A DNA stretch of 64,000 bases from an uncultured Prevotellaceae bacterium (GCA_900314655.1 OMWC01000004.1:62001-126000); one strand, 5' to 3'; numbered from the stretch's first letter, positions 45,201 to 54,530 are shown. Numbers and translations: made by a program. Notes: generated from the sequence alone by a model not told the origin.

Positions 45201-45783
45201 GAACCAATTCTATACCAGCATCCTCGAAGAGAGCGGAAGCCGCGAGCCCACCATGTCGGGAACCATCAACAATACACTGCACTACAAGCAGTGGCGACTG
45301 AACGCCGTCTTCAACTACGCCTTCGGCAGCAAGGTACGTCTGCTGAAGCTTTTCCGCCAAAACCTTATCACGCCCACCGACAACGTGAACAAGGCAATCA
45401 TCAACCACTGGAGCAAACCGGGTGACGAGCTGATTACGGATATTCCCAATCCCGTGACCATCAACGGAACCCACTGGAGCGTAAGAAACCAGAACATCCC
45501 CTCCATTGCCACCTATCTCTATGATGAGTACAACCACGGCAACCATCGCGTAGTGAGCGGCAACTATCTGAAGATGGCAACCCTCTCGCTCACCTACCAG
45601 TTCCCCAAGGAAGTGCTGAAGCATATCGGACTGAGCCGACTGGATCTGAACCTGACAGGTACGAACCTGTTTACGCTCTGCTCATCGAAGTTGAAAGGAC
45701 AGACTCCTCAGCAGGGAGGTTTCTCCGAGATACAACTCACGGACCGTCCGCAATATACTTTCGGTCTTGACATTTCATTCTAA
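42241..45783 (+). CDS. SusC/RagA-type TonB-dependent receptor with STN domain
   Basis: A 1180-residue outer-membrane receptor. After the signal peptide (1-29) come an STN signalling domain (33-105, VTINLVQVPIKDFFNAVKAQ), a carboxypeptidase-regulatory-like domain (118-205, LTGYVIDTDGQPLPGAYIV), a plug (205-340, IEEVVVTGYNMVERRRL and DVLKDASATALYGAKAANG) and a 22-strand barrel ending in TFGLDISF. The STN domain fits the sigma/FecR pair upstream. It imports the ligand captured by the SusD-like lipoprotein encoded next. The ligand is not known; no glycan enzyme is encoded nearby. Confidence 0.95.
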   Translation: MREKVRRTLLSLLLILICQAVFPPAAQAQISKKVTINLVQVPIKDFFNAVKAQTGLNFIMKSSSKTNQRISVNVKDVPATEVLTQTLHQIGCMYEVEDNIVTVTDLPDAKASKPTSRHLTGYVIDTDGQPLPGAYIVIKGTRQGSISNEEGYYDFTVPDEAITLVFSYVGMSEKEVTFSGRGDVKKNITLRSNTDIEEVVVTGYNMVERRRLTSSVTTLNAEDIRRPGISSIDQMLEGQVPDMIFLSNSGEVGTVPRLRIRGTSTLIGNREPLWVLDGVVLQDPVNVSPEELNDPDYVNRIGNAIAGINPQDIERIDVLKDASATALYGAKAANGVIVVTTKRGHVGKPLISYNMSTSLKLRPRYTDHKIDLMNSRERVDLSKYLLKNNYNYGNNPDLVGYEYLMQQYFQGAIDYNEVMRQTSILETTNTDWFKELTKDALSTAHSVSVSGGSDNARYYGSVSYTRDNDVIRGNKNERYTMAMNVDATLSRIFSTQFGITANVSERQYNQESLSPLDYAYNTSRVIPAYTADGEYSFYRRSYGTNYYDFNMLNELENSYNRQQGSSVQAKFILDANIAPWLKAKLTASYQVSATDLDSWWGENTFYAASLRTTDYGITPTPGAESTSYMPFGGELGQSRYRDNNYMVRLQFDFNKALDAKKFHNLSASLGGELSSDRYKGTVQTMRGYYETRGKQFAEVDLAEYPYYASWLRYNSHPTITDNLTNLASLYALVSYSYKDFFTISANTRMDGSNKFGDRSNEKLLPIWSVSANYNLSEHKFFKRDWIDFLMLKTSYGYQGNMLDGQSPQMIIKQLPLDPLYGELVSELNVYPNPNLRWEKTTSWNGGITLSVLDRRLQFEGEVYYKKTKDAFLLKDISTVNGVGSYYVNSGDITNKGFSLSLTATPIRTKDFRWILSTSYSKVYNELKTLPGQDQYELSDYLNGRALISGKPVGTFYSYKFLGLSPKDGSPLFDDGEDHASEMVGMTKNQFYTSILEESGSREPTMSGTINNTLHYKQWRLNAVFNYAFGSKVRLLKLFRQNLITPTDNVNKAIINHWSKPGDELITDIPNPVTINGTHWSVRNQNIPSIATYLYDEYNHGNHRVVSGNYLKMATLSLTYQFPKEVLKHIGLSRLDLNLTGTNLFTLCSSKLKGQTPQQGGFSEIQLTDRPQYTFGLDISF

Positions 45784-45801
45784 CCCATAAAATAAGGAAT
45801 T

Positions 45802-47391
45802 ATGATGACAAAAGCAAAATATATTGTCTGTGCTGCCATTGCATTATCCACGATGAGTGCATGTGGCGACTTCCTTGAAGACTATTCACAGGATACAGCC
45901 TACGTAAGAAGTTATGAGGATCTCGACGAGTTGCTGCTGGGCAACGGATATATGCCTACAGGTGAACCTACACATATCGCTGAACCAGAGGGGATGTATG
46001 TCAATCAGGCTATCTGGTACTATCCCTACATCCATCTGATGGGAGATGAGGTTGACTATAACATCAACGGTTCGGGCGAAGGTGGCGTGTTGTCCAACAA
46101 TGAGCCTGGAAACCATTTCTTCGGCTATTACACCTGGCAGCAGCAGGTGGGCATCAATGCCGACGGGACGGAGATACGCAAGGAAGACGATGACTGGAAC
46201 CGTATCTACAAGCATATCAACATCTGCAACATGGTGCTTGCCGACATCGACAACCAGGAAGCACGCACCGACGACGACCGGATGGAAAGACAGCGCGTCA
46301 AGGGTGAGGCTTATTTCCTCAGAGGTGCCTACTATTTCACGCTGGCAAACCTTTACGGAAAGCCCTACGTCCAGCAGACTGCTGCCACGGACTTGGCTGT
46401 CCCCATCAAACTGACGGAGTTTATTGAAGACGAGCTCTTTGAGCGCAACACCGTGGAAGAGGTCTATCAGCAGGCAATCAACGACCTTCAACAAGCCGAT
46501 GAACTGCTCGGAGGAACGACACGCAAAAGTTACTATCGTGCTAACCAGACTGCAGCACGGCTGCTGCTCTCACGCCTCTATCTCTACAAACAGGACTGGG
46601 ACAAAGCCGCCAGCTATGCACAGCAGGTGATCAATGCCGGAGATAACCGCCTGCAGGATCTGAAGGCTATGGCAGATGATCAATTCTTCCTCAACCCCAA
46701 ACTGCCCGAGATCATATTCTCAATGGGTACAGGTGGTCTGCGCCGTTCGTTTGCTGCTGATGCCCAGACATTCGGCATCACGAGCGACTTCTATAGTCTC
46801 TACAACAACGACAACGACTTGCGAAAGACCTATTTCGTAAAGTGGAATGCCGACTATAACTATCCAGAATATGTAAAAGGTGGACTTAGAACAGACATGG
46901 CCCGTTCGGCCCTTTCCGCCAACTTCCTGCTGCGCACGGCAGAAGCCTATCTCAATCTGGCCGAAGCTGCAGCCTACAGCGGTGATGAACAAAAGGCACG
47001 CCAGGCACTCACCACATTGCGCAGCGCACGATTCTCTGCCGATGCCGATGTCACAGAGACGGGCAGCAGCCTGATCAGTCTGATTCGCGACGAACGAGCC
47101 CGCGAACTGTGTCTGGAAGGTCACCGTTGGTTCGACCTGCGCCGCTATGCCGTTTGCAGTGTACAACCATATACCAAGACCATCCGCCACAACTACACGC
47201 AGATGAATTATCAACTCAGCTACGTGACGTGGAGTTATGAGTGGGTGCCTATCCAGTCGCGTTTCTATGAGCTGAAGACCGATGATGCGGCCATGACGCT
47301 GCCCATCCCCAAGGAAGTCATCGATTTCCATATCGGTATGCCCAATAACGCGCGCTCCATGCGCTCGCCTGTAGAGGTAGTGAATTATTAA
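45802..47391 (+). CDS. SusD/RagB-type surface lipoprotein
   Basis: A 529-residue protein. The N-terminus (MMTKAKYIVCAAIALSTMSACGD, Cys21) has a lipobox. Helical TPR-like units typical of SusD follow (KGEAYFLRGAYYFTLANLYGKPY; ANQTAARLLLSRLYLYKQDWD), ending with LIRDERARELCLEGHRWFDLRRY. It binds the substrate at the surface and closes the SusC barrel like a lid. Confidence 0.95.
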   Translation: MMTKAKYIVCAAIALSTMSACGDFLEDYSQDTAYVRSYEDLDELLLGNGYMPTGEPTHIAEPEGMYVNQAIWYYPYIHLMGDEVDYNINGSGEGGVLSNNEPGNHFFGYYTWQQQVGINADGTEIRKEDDDWNRIYKHINICNMVLADIDNQEARTDDDRMERQRVKGEAYFLRGAYYFTLANLYGKPYVQQTAATDLAVPIKLTEFIEDELFERNTVEEVYQQAINDLQQADELLGGTTRKSYYRANQTAARLLLSRLYLYKQDWDKAASYAQQVINAGDNRLQDLKAMADDQFFLNPKLPEIIFSMGTGGLRRSFAADAQTFGITSDFYSLYNNDNDLRKTYFVKWNADYNYPEYVKGGLRTDMARSALSANFLLRTAEAYLNLAEAAAYSGDEQKARQALTTLRSARFSADADVTETGSSLISLIRDERARELCLEGHRWFDLRRYAVCSVQPYTKTIRHNYTQMNYQLSYVTWSYEWVPIQSRFYELKTDDAAMTLPIPKEVIDFHIGMPNNARSMRSPVEVVNY

Positions 47392-47412
47392 CAAGATATT
47401 AATTGATATAGT

Positions 47413-48384
47413 ATGAAAAAACATAGCATATACCAACAACTGTCGGCAGCAGCATCATGCCTGCTGCTGGCCGCATGCGGGCTGGTGCTTACAGGCTGCG
47501 GCAGCGACAGCGTAGAAGCCAGTCCCTCGGAGGAGGATGTATGGCTGCATCCTTATGGAGCCAGCCAGTCTGACCAAAGCCTGCAGACACAATTTTACCA
47601 GAAGAACGGCATCTACCTGCTGTTCAATGACACCATCCGCAAGGAGCGTGTGGCAACCAATCCTGACGGAACGCCATACTACGACTTTGAAACGGCAAAC
47701 CTGTCGTATATCATGACAGGAATCAGCAATAACTATAAGGAAATATTCGAATTCGACTATCTGCAGACGGATGCCGACAAGCAAGCAGCCACGAGGTTTA
47801 TAGAGGATAAAGTGTTGCCGCATCTAGGCGGTGGACTGCTGCCCTTCTCACTGTTGCTCGTCAATAAGATTACCTTCAATGTAGAGAACAGCAGCACCTA
47901 CGGAATGATCCAGAAACAGATACCCATGGTCTATGCCGGTTTCCGCTGCACGGCCATCGTCACGCAGGGAGTGGCCGATATGGATGATGCAACCCAGAAG
48001 ACCTACTGCAATGACATTCTGAAATCCATTGTCAACTCAAAGGTTTCTGCATTGCCTGCCAACGCATTTGACGAGTTCTACTCTTATAGCAATGCTTACT
48101 ACAGCACCTACGCGATGTATGAGGCAGCAGAGGCATTCTTCGTAGATCATCCTACGCCCTACAGCATCGGTCTGCTCGACGGCGGCTATTATCGTTGGTC
48201 AACAGAGGGTAGTCTGATCATGTACAACATCAAGGCAAAGAACTACGACTTGGAGGATTACACCAATGCCGTATTCACCTATACCGATGCTGAGTTTGAG
48301 GCGCTCTACGGAGAATATCCTATCTGTATGCGCAAGTTCAAACTGCTGAAAGATATTTACCAGACACTTGGATTGAAGTTTTAA
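47413..48384 (+). CDS. Lipoprotein of unknown function in the SusC/SusD operon
   Basis: A 323-residue protein with two possible lipoprotein cysteines near the end of the signal (LAAC, LTGC). The mature part is mixed and shows no known motif. Lipoproteins in this operon position are often zinc peptidases with HExxH, but no such motif is present here, so that function is not supported. It probably acts at the surface with the receptor pair. Confidence 0.55.
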   Translation: MKKHSIYQQLSAAASCLLLAACGLVLTGCGSDSVEASPSEEDVWLHPYGASQSDQSLQTQFYQKNGIYLLFNDTIRKERVATNPDGTPYYDFETANLSYIMTGISNNYKEIFEFDYLQTDADKQAATRFIEDKVLPHLGGGLLPFSLLLVNKITFNVENSSTYGMIQKQIPMVYAGFRCTAIVTQGVADMDDATQKTYCNDILKSIVNSKVSALPANAFDEFYSYSNAYYSTYAMYEAAEAFFVDHPTPYSIGLLDGGYYRWSTEGSLIMYNIKAKNYDLEDYTNAVFTYTDAEFEALYGEYPICMRKFKLLKDIYQTLGLKF

Positions 48385-48404
48385 CGAAACAACAAGAATG
48401 AATT

Positions 48405-49073
48405 ATGATGAAAAGAACGATAACAGATAAGGTAAAAACCGTAGGAGCAATCACATGCTTGGTTCTCCTCTCTTCCTTATGCTTCATCTCGTGCAGCGAC
48501 GATGATGAGACCGCAGATACGGCTCCGCAACCAACGGCCACAGGCACATGGACTGACGAACGTGACGGCACAGAATATGGCTGGGTGCGCTATGGATCAC
48601 AGGAATGGACGACCAGCAATCTTCGCTATCAGCCTGCTGAAGGTGGCACCATGCCAGATATGACACCGGTGAATCCGCGTTACTACGACGATGGAGTTGC
48701 TACCCGATACTTTAACACATTCGGTCTGCTCTACAATCATAAGGCAGCCTTGGCTGCTGTTCCTGAAGGATGGCGCCTGCCTACGGACGAGGACTGGATC
48801 AAACTGGCAGAAAACACGAATAGCGATATCCGGAAGGCTATCAATCTTGGACTTGCCGGATGTTTCATCGACGACGAACTGTTCATTCAGTTGCACAACG
48901 TGGAGTATTATACCTATATCTATGGCTATTACTGGACCGCCACTACCGACGACACCAAGACTGGAGAGAACTTTGCCTACTACCGCAAACTCACCTGGAA
49001 TAAGGCGGGATCCGAACGTGAAAGTATGAAGAAGTCAACCTATATGAGTGTACGACTAGTCAGAGACGTATAA
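48405..49073 (+). CDS. FISUMP-domain lipoprotein
   Basis: A 222-residue lipoprotein (lipobox FISC). Residues 55-222 match the FISUMP (Fibrobacter major paralogous) domain: QEWTTSNLRYQ, FGLLYNHKAALAAVPEGWRLPTDEDWIKLA, YYWTATTDD and a closing SVRLVRD. The domain is frequent on surface proteins of gut Bacteroidetes and Fibrobacter; its ligand is not known. Confidence 0.85.
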   Translation: MMKRTITDKVKTVGAITCLVLLSSLCFISCSDDDETADTAPQPTATGTWTDERDGTEYGWVRYGSQEWTTSNLRYQPAEGGTMPDMTPVNPRYYDDGVATRYFNTFGLLYNHKAALAAVPEGWRLPTDEDWIKLAENTNSDIRKAINLGLAGCFIDDELFIQLHNVEYYTYIYGYYWTATTDDTKTGENFAYYRKLTWNKAGSERESMKKSTYMSVRLVRDV

Positions 49074-49083
49074 TAGAATACTA

Positions 49084-50127
49084 ATGAAATTTCTTAATAT
49101 ATTCTCTCTCGCCATGATGCTGATGCTCTCTTCGGAGGCATCAGCTCAAGGCATTTCCTTCCTCGAAAACCAGCCTGTGGCTGAAGTACTTAGCCAGGCA
49201 AAGAAGGAAGGCAAAATGGTTTTTGTGGATTGTTACACCACATGGTGCGGCCCCTGCAAGATGCTGGCAGCAAAGGTGTTTCCGCAAAAGGAAGTCGGAG
49301 ATTTCTTCAATCCGCGCTTTGTTTCGCTAAAACTCGATATGGAGAAAGGAGAAGGACCGGCAATGGGAAAGAAATGGGACGTAGGAGCCTACCCCACGCT
49401 GATCTTCATGAACAGCGACGGTGAGGTGCAGTTCCGCCTGATGGGAGCCCGCGATGCACGGCAACTGGTAGATACTGTTGCCTACCTGCTGGACAACAAC
49501 AGTCCCTCCGAGTTGGCCATGCGCTATAACAAAGGCGAACGCTCTTCCCAACTGGTGACGGATTATATCCGTGAATTGCAGGGAAAGCGCCAGCTGAAAA
49601 CCGTGGAGGCTGTAGCCGCTGAATTTGTGAACGGCTATCAGCAATCGCTGCTGACCGACACTTTGGCCCAGCAAATCCTGGCTCGCTACGTGAAAGACCC
49701 CCATGCCGAAGGTTTTCTCTTTGCCTACCGCAACCGCGAGAAGTTGCCTGCCCCCCTTCGCGAGCAGATGGAGGCCACTTGGAAGATGTTCACCAAGAAC
49801 TATTACATCATGGGCAATGGCGACAGCCTTGCTATCGACGAAGAGGGCATGCAGAAGTATTATGAATTCATGCAGGCAAATGGCGTAGAAAAGGCAAAAC
49901 AGTATTATATGAGTTATAAACTGCCTGCCTCGTTTATCATGAAGAATAAGCGCATGATGCTGGAATGTCTGGAAATGTGCCGCGAAATCAACGGGATTCC
50001 TCCAGGACAGATATCCATGGCTGTCAATGAACTGGAGAAAACGGAGTTGAACGGCAGTGAGCAAAAACAGTTGGAAGGACTGAAGAAGCACTATGCCGAT
50101 ATATTAATTAACACCCATAAACGATAA
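49084..50127 (+). CDS. Secreted thioredoxin-like protein
   Basis: A 347-residue protein. After a signal peptide (1-21) a thioredoxin domain spans 25-140 with the CGPC active site (55-58 in TTWCGPC) and a cis-proline at AYPTLIFM. The remaining 200 residues are helical and unassigned. It begins 10 bases after the FISUMP gene and ends 2 bases before the peptidase gene, so it is part of the same operon. It could reduce or shuffle disulphides in imported or surface proteins. Confidence 0.88.
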   Translation: MKFLNIFSLAMMLMLSSEASAQGISFLENQPVAEVLSQAKKEGKMVFVDCYTTWCGPCKMLAAKVFPQKEVGDFFNPRFVSLKLDMEKGEGPAMGKKWDVGAYPTLIFMNSDGEVQFRLMGARDARQLVDTVAYLLDNNSPSELAMRYNKGERSSQLVTDYIRELQGKRQLKTVEAVAAEFVNGYQQSLLTDTLAQQILARYVKDPHAEGFLFAYRNREKLPAPLREQMEATWKMFTKNYYIMGNGDSLAIDEEGMQKYYEFMQANGVEKAKQYYMSYKLPASFIMKNKRMMLECLEMCREINGIPPGQISMAVNELEKTELNGSEQKQLEGLKKHYADILINTHKR

Positions 50128-50129
50128 AA

Positions 50130-52937
50130 ATGAAACGTATTCTTATTATATTGTTATCAGCGGTCTTTGCCGCCACCATGAATGCCCAGCAGGAGCAGTT
50201 GTTCAAACCAGATCCTGACGTGCGGGTAGGGCATCTGAAAAACGGGCTCACCTATTATATCCGTCACAACGAGGAACCCAAGAACCGTGCATACTTCTAT
50301 ATCGCACAAAAGGTGGGTGCCATACAGGAAGAGCCCCACCAGCGTGGACTGGCCCATTTCCTGGAACACATGTGTTTCAATGGTACGACCCATTTCCCAG
50401 GAAACCGTCTGCGCGAATATCTGGAGACTATCGGCGTGAAGTTCGGTGCCGACCTGAATGCCTACACCGCCGTTGACGAGACCGTATATAATATCGACAA
50501 TGTTCCGGCATCGGTCGAAGGTGCCATCGACTCATGTCTGTGGATCCTGCACGACTGGAGCCACGACCTCTTGCTCGAAGGCGATGAGATTGACAAGGAG
50601 CGTGGTGTAATTCAGGAAGAATGGCGTTCGCGCAACAGTGCCAGCCAGCGTATGAACGAGCGCATGATGCCCGTACTGATGGCAGGTTCCAAATACAGCG
50701 ACTGTATGCCTATCGGCTCGATGGATATTGTCATGAACTTCGACCACCAGGCCTTGCGCGACTATTACCACAAGTGGTATCGCCCCGACCTGCAGGGTAT
50801 CGTTGTCGTAGGCGACATCAATGTTGACGAGGTGGAAGCAAAGATTAAGAAGATATTTGCCGACATTCCCAAGCCCGCCAAGAATGCCCCCAAGCGCGAG
50901 TACTATCCCGTGCCCGACAACGACGAGATCATCTTCTTCTCCGGCACGGATAAGGAGTTGGGATCACCCATGGTTCAGTTCCACTTCAAGCACGACGCCA
51001 CACCGCGTGACCAGAAAAACACTCGAAAGGCTCAGATAGAAGCTCTTTACAACAATTTCTTCTATGGCATGTTCCATGACCATACACGCGACATCGCCCA
51101 GAAACCGGGAGCTCCCTTCAGCCTGTGCTACATCCGCGACGGAGGATACTTCCTCAGCCAGACCAAGAGGGCTGTCTCTGCCATCGTCAGCTGCCACAAT
51201 CATAAAGGCGGTATCCAGCAGGGAACGGAAGCCATGCTGCGCGAACTGATGCGCGTCGTGAAGCACGGTTTCACGCAGACGGAGTTCGATCGCTACCGCC
51301 GCGACATGATGATAAACATTGACAATCTGCTGAAGAACAAGGACAAGCGCCAGTCGGGCAGATTCGTCAATGAATACGTGCGCCATTTCATTGACAACGA
51401 TCCGTATGCCAGGATAGAAGACGAGGTGGCCTTCTGGAAGGAGACGCTGCCCCAGCTCAGCGTGGAAGACATGAACCGCTATTTCCGCTCGCTGTTCAAC
51501 CTAGACGGCAAGAACGTAGTCATCACGGTGACCGGCGCTGAGAATGATTCTATCAAACTGCCATCAAAAGAGGAGATGATCAGTCTCTTCAGACGTGCCG
51601 TCATCGAAGACGTGGAGCCTTACGTGGACTACGTCAACACGCAGCCCTTCCTGCCCGTTGAACCTACGCCGGGCAAAATTGTCAAAGAGACGACCGACAA
51701 AGAGGGCCTTACCCACATGGAACTCTCTAACGGGATGAAGGTGATTATCCGCAAGACGAATTTCAAGAAAGACGAAATCCTGATGCAGTCGCTCTCGCAT
51801 GGCGGTGCCTCGCTCTTCCCTGCCGATATGTACAGATGGCGCAGTTTCCTCGACATGATGGGAGCCGTAGCCGGTCTAGGCAACTGGACGCTGGCCGATA
51901 TGCAGAAAGGATTCACGGGCTCCACGGCTTCCGTTCAGTCAGGCGTGGCTGAAAACTATCAGTCGGTGGCCGGTTCTTGCGATGCCAAGGATCTGCGCGA
52001 CATGATGATGCAGGCGCATGCCGCCTTCCTCTATCCCAACAAGGACGTGGATGCCTTCAAGGCACTGGCCGACCGCCTGAAGCGCAACACCAAGGAGCAG
52101 GCCGACAAGCCGCAGCGTGCATTCGCCGATTCGCTGCGCATGACGCTCTACGGCGACAACCCCTTTGCCAAGGAAATAGAACCCGAGGATTACGACAACG
52201 TGCCTATAGACCAGCTCTTGGAACTCTACAAGAAGAGTTTCTCGGATGCCAGCAACACCACGGTGACATTCGTGGGCGACATCAATCTCGACTCGCTACG
52301 TCCGCACATTGAGAAATACCTGGCCTCGCTGCCCAGCACCTATAAGAAGGAGAAGGCCCGTCCCGTGCTGGAGGTTAAACCAGGTAGCCGCACCTGTATC
52401 TTCACCAAGCAACAGGAGACGCCGAAGGCAACCATCTATATGCAGTATATGGCACCAGGCAAGTTCAACCGCCGTTCGCAGATTGTATCCTCCATGCTCG
52501 GGCAGGTGCTCACGATACTCTACACACAGACTATCCGTGAAGACGCCGGAGCTGCCTATTCCGTATCTGCAGGAGCTAAACAGGATTACTATCCTAATGA
52601 GAACACGAGTGTCATCGTGCGCTTCCCCACCGACCCGAAGAACCGCGAACTGGCCGTGCGCCTAGTAGATGAAGGTATTGCCAAGATTGCCAGCGAAGGT
52701 CCTGCCACTGCCGAAATCGACAAGGTGAAGGAATACCTTATCAAAGTATGTGAGGGCAACCGCACGGTGAACAAATACTGGCAGTATGCCATGAGTTACG
52801 AATGGAACCACGACGGCGAGAAATACGACGAGGGTTACATTGAGATGGTGCGCAGCATCACGCCGAAAGAAGTGCAGGAAATGGCACAACGGATAAAAAA
52901 TGGCGACCGCATTCTGGTCGTGATGACCTCAGAGTAA
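50130..52937 (+). CDS. M16 family zinc peptidase (pitrilysin/insulinase type)
   Basis: A 935-residue secreted protein. The signal peptide (1-19) is followed by the M16 catalytic domain with the inverted zinc motif HFLEH (His76, Glu79, His80) in GLAHFLEHMCFNGT and the distal Glu in the following helix region. Later domains (DYRKKWYRPDLQGIVVVGDI-like segment near 205-225, and inactive M16 repeats after 500) fit the four-domain layout. With no glycan enzymes in the operon, it suggests that the SusC/SusD system handles peptides. Confidence 0.93.
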   Translation: MKRILIILLSAVFAATMNAQQEQLFKPDPDVRVGHLKNGLTYYIRHNEEPKNRAYFYIAQKVGAIQEEPHQRGLAHFLEHMCFNGTTHFPGNRLREYLETIGVKFGADLNAYTAVDETVYNIDNVPASVEGAIDSCLWILHDWSHDLLLEGDEIDKERGVIQEEWRSRNSASQRMNERMMPVLMAGSKYSDCMPIGSMDIVMNFDHQALRDYYHKWYRPDLQGIVVVGDINVDEVEAKIKKIFADIPKPAKNAPKREYYPVPDNDEIIFFSGTDKELGSPMVQFHFKHDATPRDQKNTRKAQIEALYNNFFYGMFHDHTRDIAQKPGAPFSLCYIRDGGYFLSQTKRAVSAIVSCHNHKGGIQQGTEAMLRELMRVVKHGFTQTEFDRYRRDMMINIDNLLKNKDKRQSGRFVNEYVRHFIDNDPYARIEDEVAFWKETLPQLSVEDMNRYFRSLFNLDGKNVVITVTGAENDSIKLPSKEEMISLFRRAVIEDVEPYVDYVNTQPFLPVEPTPGKIVKETTDKEGLTHMELSNGMKVIIRKTNFKKDEILMQSLSHGGASLFPADMYRWRSFLDMMGAVAGLGNWTLADMQKGFTGSTASVQSGVAENYQSVAGSCDAKDLRDMMMQAHAAFLYPNKDVDAFKALADRLKRNTKEQADKPQRAFADSLRMTLYGDNPFAKEIEPEDYDNVPIDQLLELYKKSFSDASNTTVTFVGDINLDSLRPHIEKYLASLPSTYKKEKARPVLEVKPGSRTCIFTKQQETPKATIYMQYMAPGKFNRRSQIVSSMLGQVLTILYTQTIREDAGAAYSVSAGAKQDYYPNENTSVIVRFPTDPKNRELAVRLVDEGIAKIASEGPATAEIDKVKEYLIKVCEGNRTVNKYWQYAMSYEWNHDGEKYDEGYIEMVRSITPKEVQEMAQRIKNGDRILVVMTSE

Positions 52938-52946
52938 ACAATAGTC

Positions 52947-53000
52947 CGGATGCTTTGTTTCCAAATTTGGAAGCAAAGCATCCGACTAATCGATTTTTTT
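52947..53000 (+). terminator. Terminator after the M16 peptidase gene
   Basis: CGGATGCTTTG (52947-52957) pairs with CAAAGCATCCG (52974-52984); the loop region TTTCCAAATTTGGAAG can also pair with itself. A T run ends at 53000. Confidence 0.85.
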
Positions 53001-53002
53001 AC

Positions 53003-53010
53003 TATCTTTG
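53003..53010 (+). promoter_or_regulatory. -7 element right before the SGNH hydrolase start
   Basis: TATCTTTG ends 4 bases before the ATG at 53015. Transcription would start at or near the ATG, giving a leaderless or almost leaderless mRNA. It lies directly behind the preceding terminator. Confidence 0.6.
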
Positions 53011-53014
53011 TGGC

Positions 53015-53794
53015 ATGAAAAGAATTATTGCTATTTTTTTGTTTCTTGCCACAGTACTGATGATTGTTGCGCAGGCACCTCAGGGTGGACGGCGCGTGTT
53101 GTTTATCGGCGATTCCGTTACCGACGGTGGATGGGGGCGCAGCGGTGGCAATATGGCACCATCGGAAGAGCGCAACCAGAAAGACTTGAATCACATTTTC
53201 GGCCACGGCTATATGGAGATGTGTGCGGCACATTTCCTCAGCACTTATCCGCAACAGGACCTGCAGTTCTTCAATCGCGGCATTTCAGGCAACACGCTGG
53301 CTGACCTGCAGGCTCGTTGGCAAAAGGATGCACTGGATTTACATCCTGACGTGGTCTCTATTCTGGTTGGAACCAATGATGCCGACAAGTATCTTGGCAA
53401 ACTTAAGACAATGTCTGAAGAAGAGAGGAAGTACGCCACCTTTGACTATGAACAATGGAAAGAGGCCTATCACCAGTTGATAGCCGCGTTAAGACACCAG
53501 AATCCTAATGTCCGCATTGTCTTAGGTACGCCCTTTGTGGCAAAGGTAGGACGTATCGGTAACCGCGATGACTATAGTATTCGAAAAGAAATCGTCAACC
53601 GTCTGGCTCAGACTGTTGAAGAACTTGCCCGACAAGAAAATGCCATCTGCATCCCCTATCATGAGATGTTCGCTAAACTACAGAAAGAAGCTCTCCGCCC
53701 TGATTACTGGATATGGGACGGTATTCACCCCACCACTGCCGGCCATCGCCGAATGGCTGACCTCTGGATTGAGTGTGTTACAAGCCTAGAGTAA
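53015..53794 (+). CDS. Secreted SGNH/GDSL-type hydrolase
   Basis: The ATG at 53015 gives 259 residues with a signal peptide (MKRIIAIFLFLATVLMIVAQ); the frame upstream runs into the terminator and is excluded. All SGNH blocks are present: GDSVTDGG with the catalytic Ser34, NRGISGNT, VGTNDAD and DGIHPT. Such enzymes are esterases, often removing acetyl groups from sugars or other substrates. It is a single-gene unit between the peptidase operon and a relic. Confidence 0.92.
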   Translation: MKRIIAIFLFLATVLMIVAQAPQGGRRVLFIGDSVTDGGWGRSGGNMAPSEERNQKDLNHIFGHGYMEMCAAHFLSTYPQQDLQFFNRGISGNTLADLQARWQKDALDLHPDVVSILVGTNDADKYLGKLKTMSEEERKYATFDYEQWKEAYHQLIAALRHQNPNVRIVLGTPFVAKVGRIGNRDDYSIRKEIVNRLAQTVEELARQENAICIPYHEMFAKLQKEALRPDYWIWDGIHPTTAGHRRMADLWIECVTSLE

Positions 53795-53825
53795 GGACAT
53801 ACAGATGAGGAAAAGGTAAAAACTA

Positions 53826-54326
53826 TCAACGTCGGCGGTCGCGATTACCCCACTTCTTGTCGTAACGGCCTTCGGTGTCAACTTTGCCACCGAACATATT
53901 CAGGCGATAACGCACGTGAAGCATGGCATAGCTGTTGATGCTGTTGTAGCGGGTATCGCTACGCCCGTTGGCATTCACCCAACGCTCGTAGTTGCTCTGC
54001 TGGCCAAGGAGGTCGTAGAAGTTCAGTGCCACAATAAGGCTTTTGTTCTGGAGGAACGACTTCGATACCTGGCCGTTCCAGATGAGTTCGTTGGTATTCG
54101 AAGAGGGGTCATTGAAACCTCTCCGGCTATTCTCGTGCAGATTGGTAGAGAACTCGAAACCCATGGGCAATCGCAGCATCAGCTGTCCGCCATAGCTGAA
54201 GCGCCAGGTGTCAAGATTGGCACTGGGCTGCAACTCATTGCGTGAGTGCTGATAGTTCACATTACCGTCGATGGATGGCAATTGGAAATAAACTTGCCAG
54301 TAAAAAGAGTAAAATGTATTTACGCA
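53826..54326 (-). pseudogene. C-terminal relic of an outer-membrane beta-barrel protein
   Basis: About 150 residues resemble the last strands of a large outer-membrane beta-barrel (FSYGGQLMLRLPMGFEF; SLIVALNFYDLLGQ; a closing YAMLHVRYRLNMFGG). No ATG is in a suitable place and a stop codon at 54327-54329 cuts the frame upstream. The C-terminal tail is basic (RRRR-like WGNRDRRR). It looks like the end of a lost TonB-receptor-like gene. Confidence 0.6.
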
Positions 54327-54530
54327 TTAATCTATATGATAGTTGACGTCCCACTTGCGGAGCAGGCCGTCTTTCTATTCTATTTAAGAGTCAAAATATA
54401 ACATATGACGAATATAGAGAATGATTGTAAAATTCCGGTATTACAGTATTAAAAAATTTTAACAAAGTAAATGACAACAGCGACAATGAGATGTATCATT
54501 GCCGCTGTTGATGTAAAGGATAAGGGTATG

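Noticed and set aside
47413-48384. Zinc metallopeptidase lipoprotein often found after SusD
   Set aside because: No HExxH motif is present in the translated sequence.
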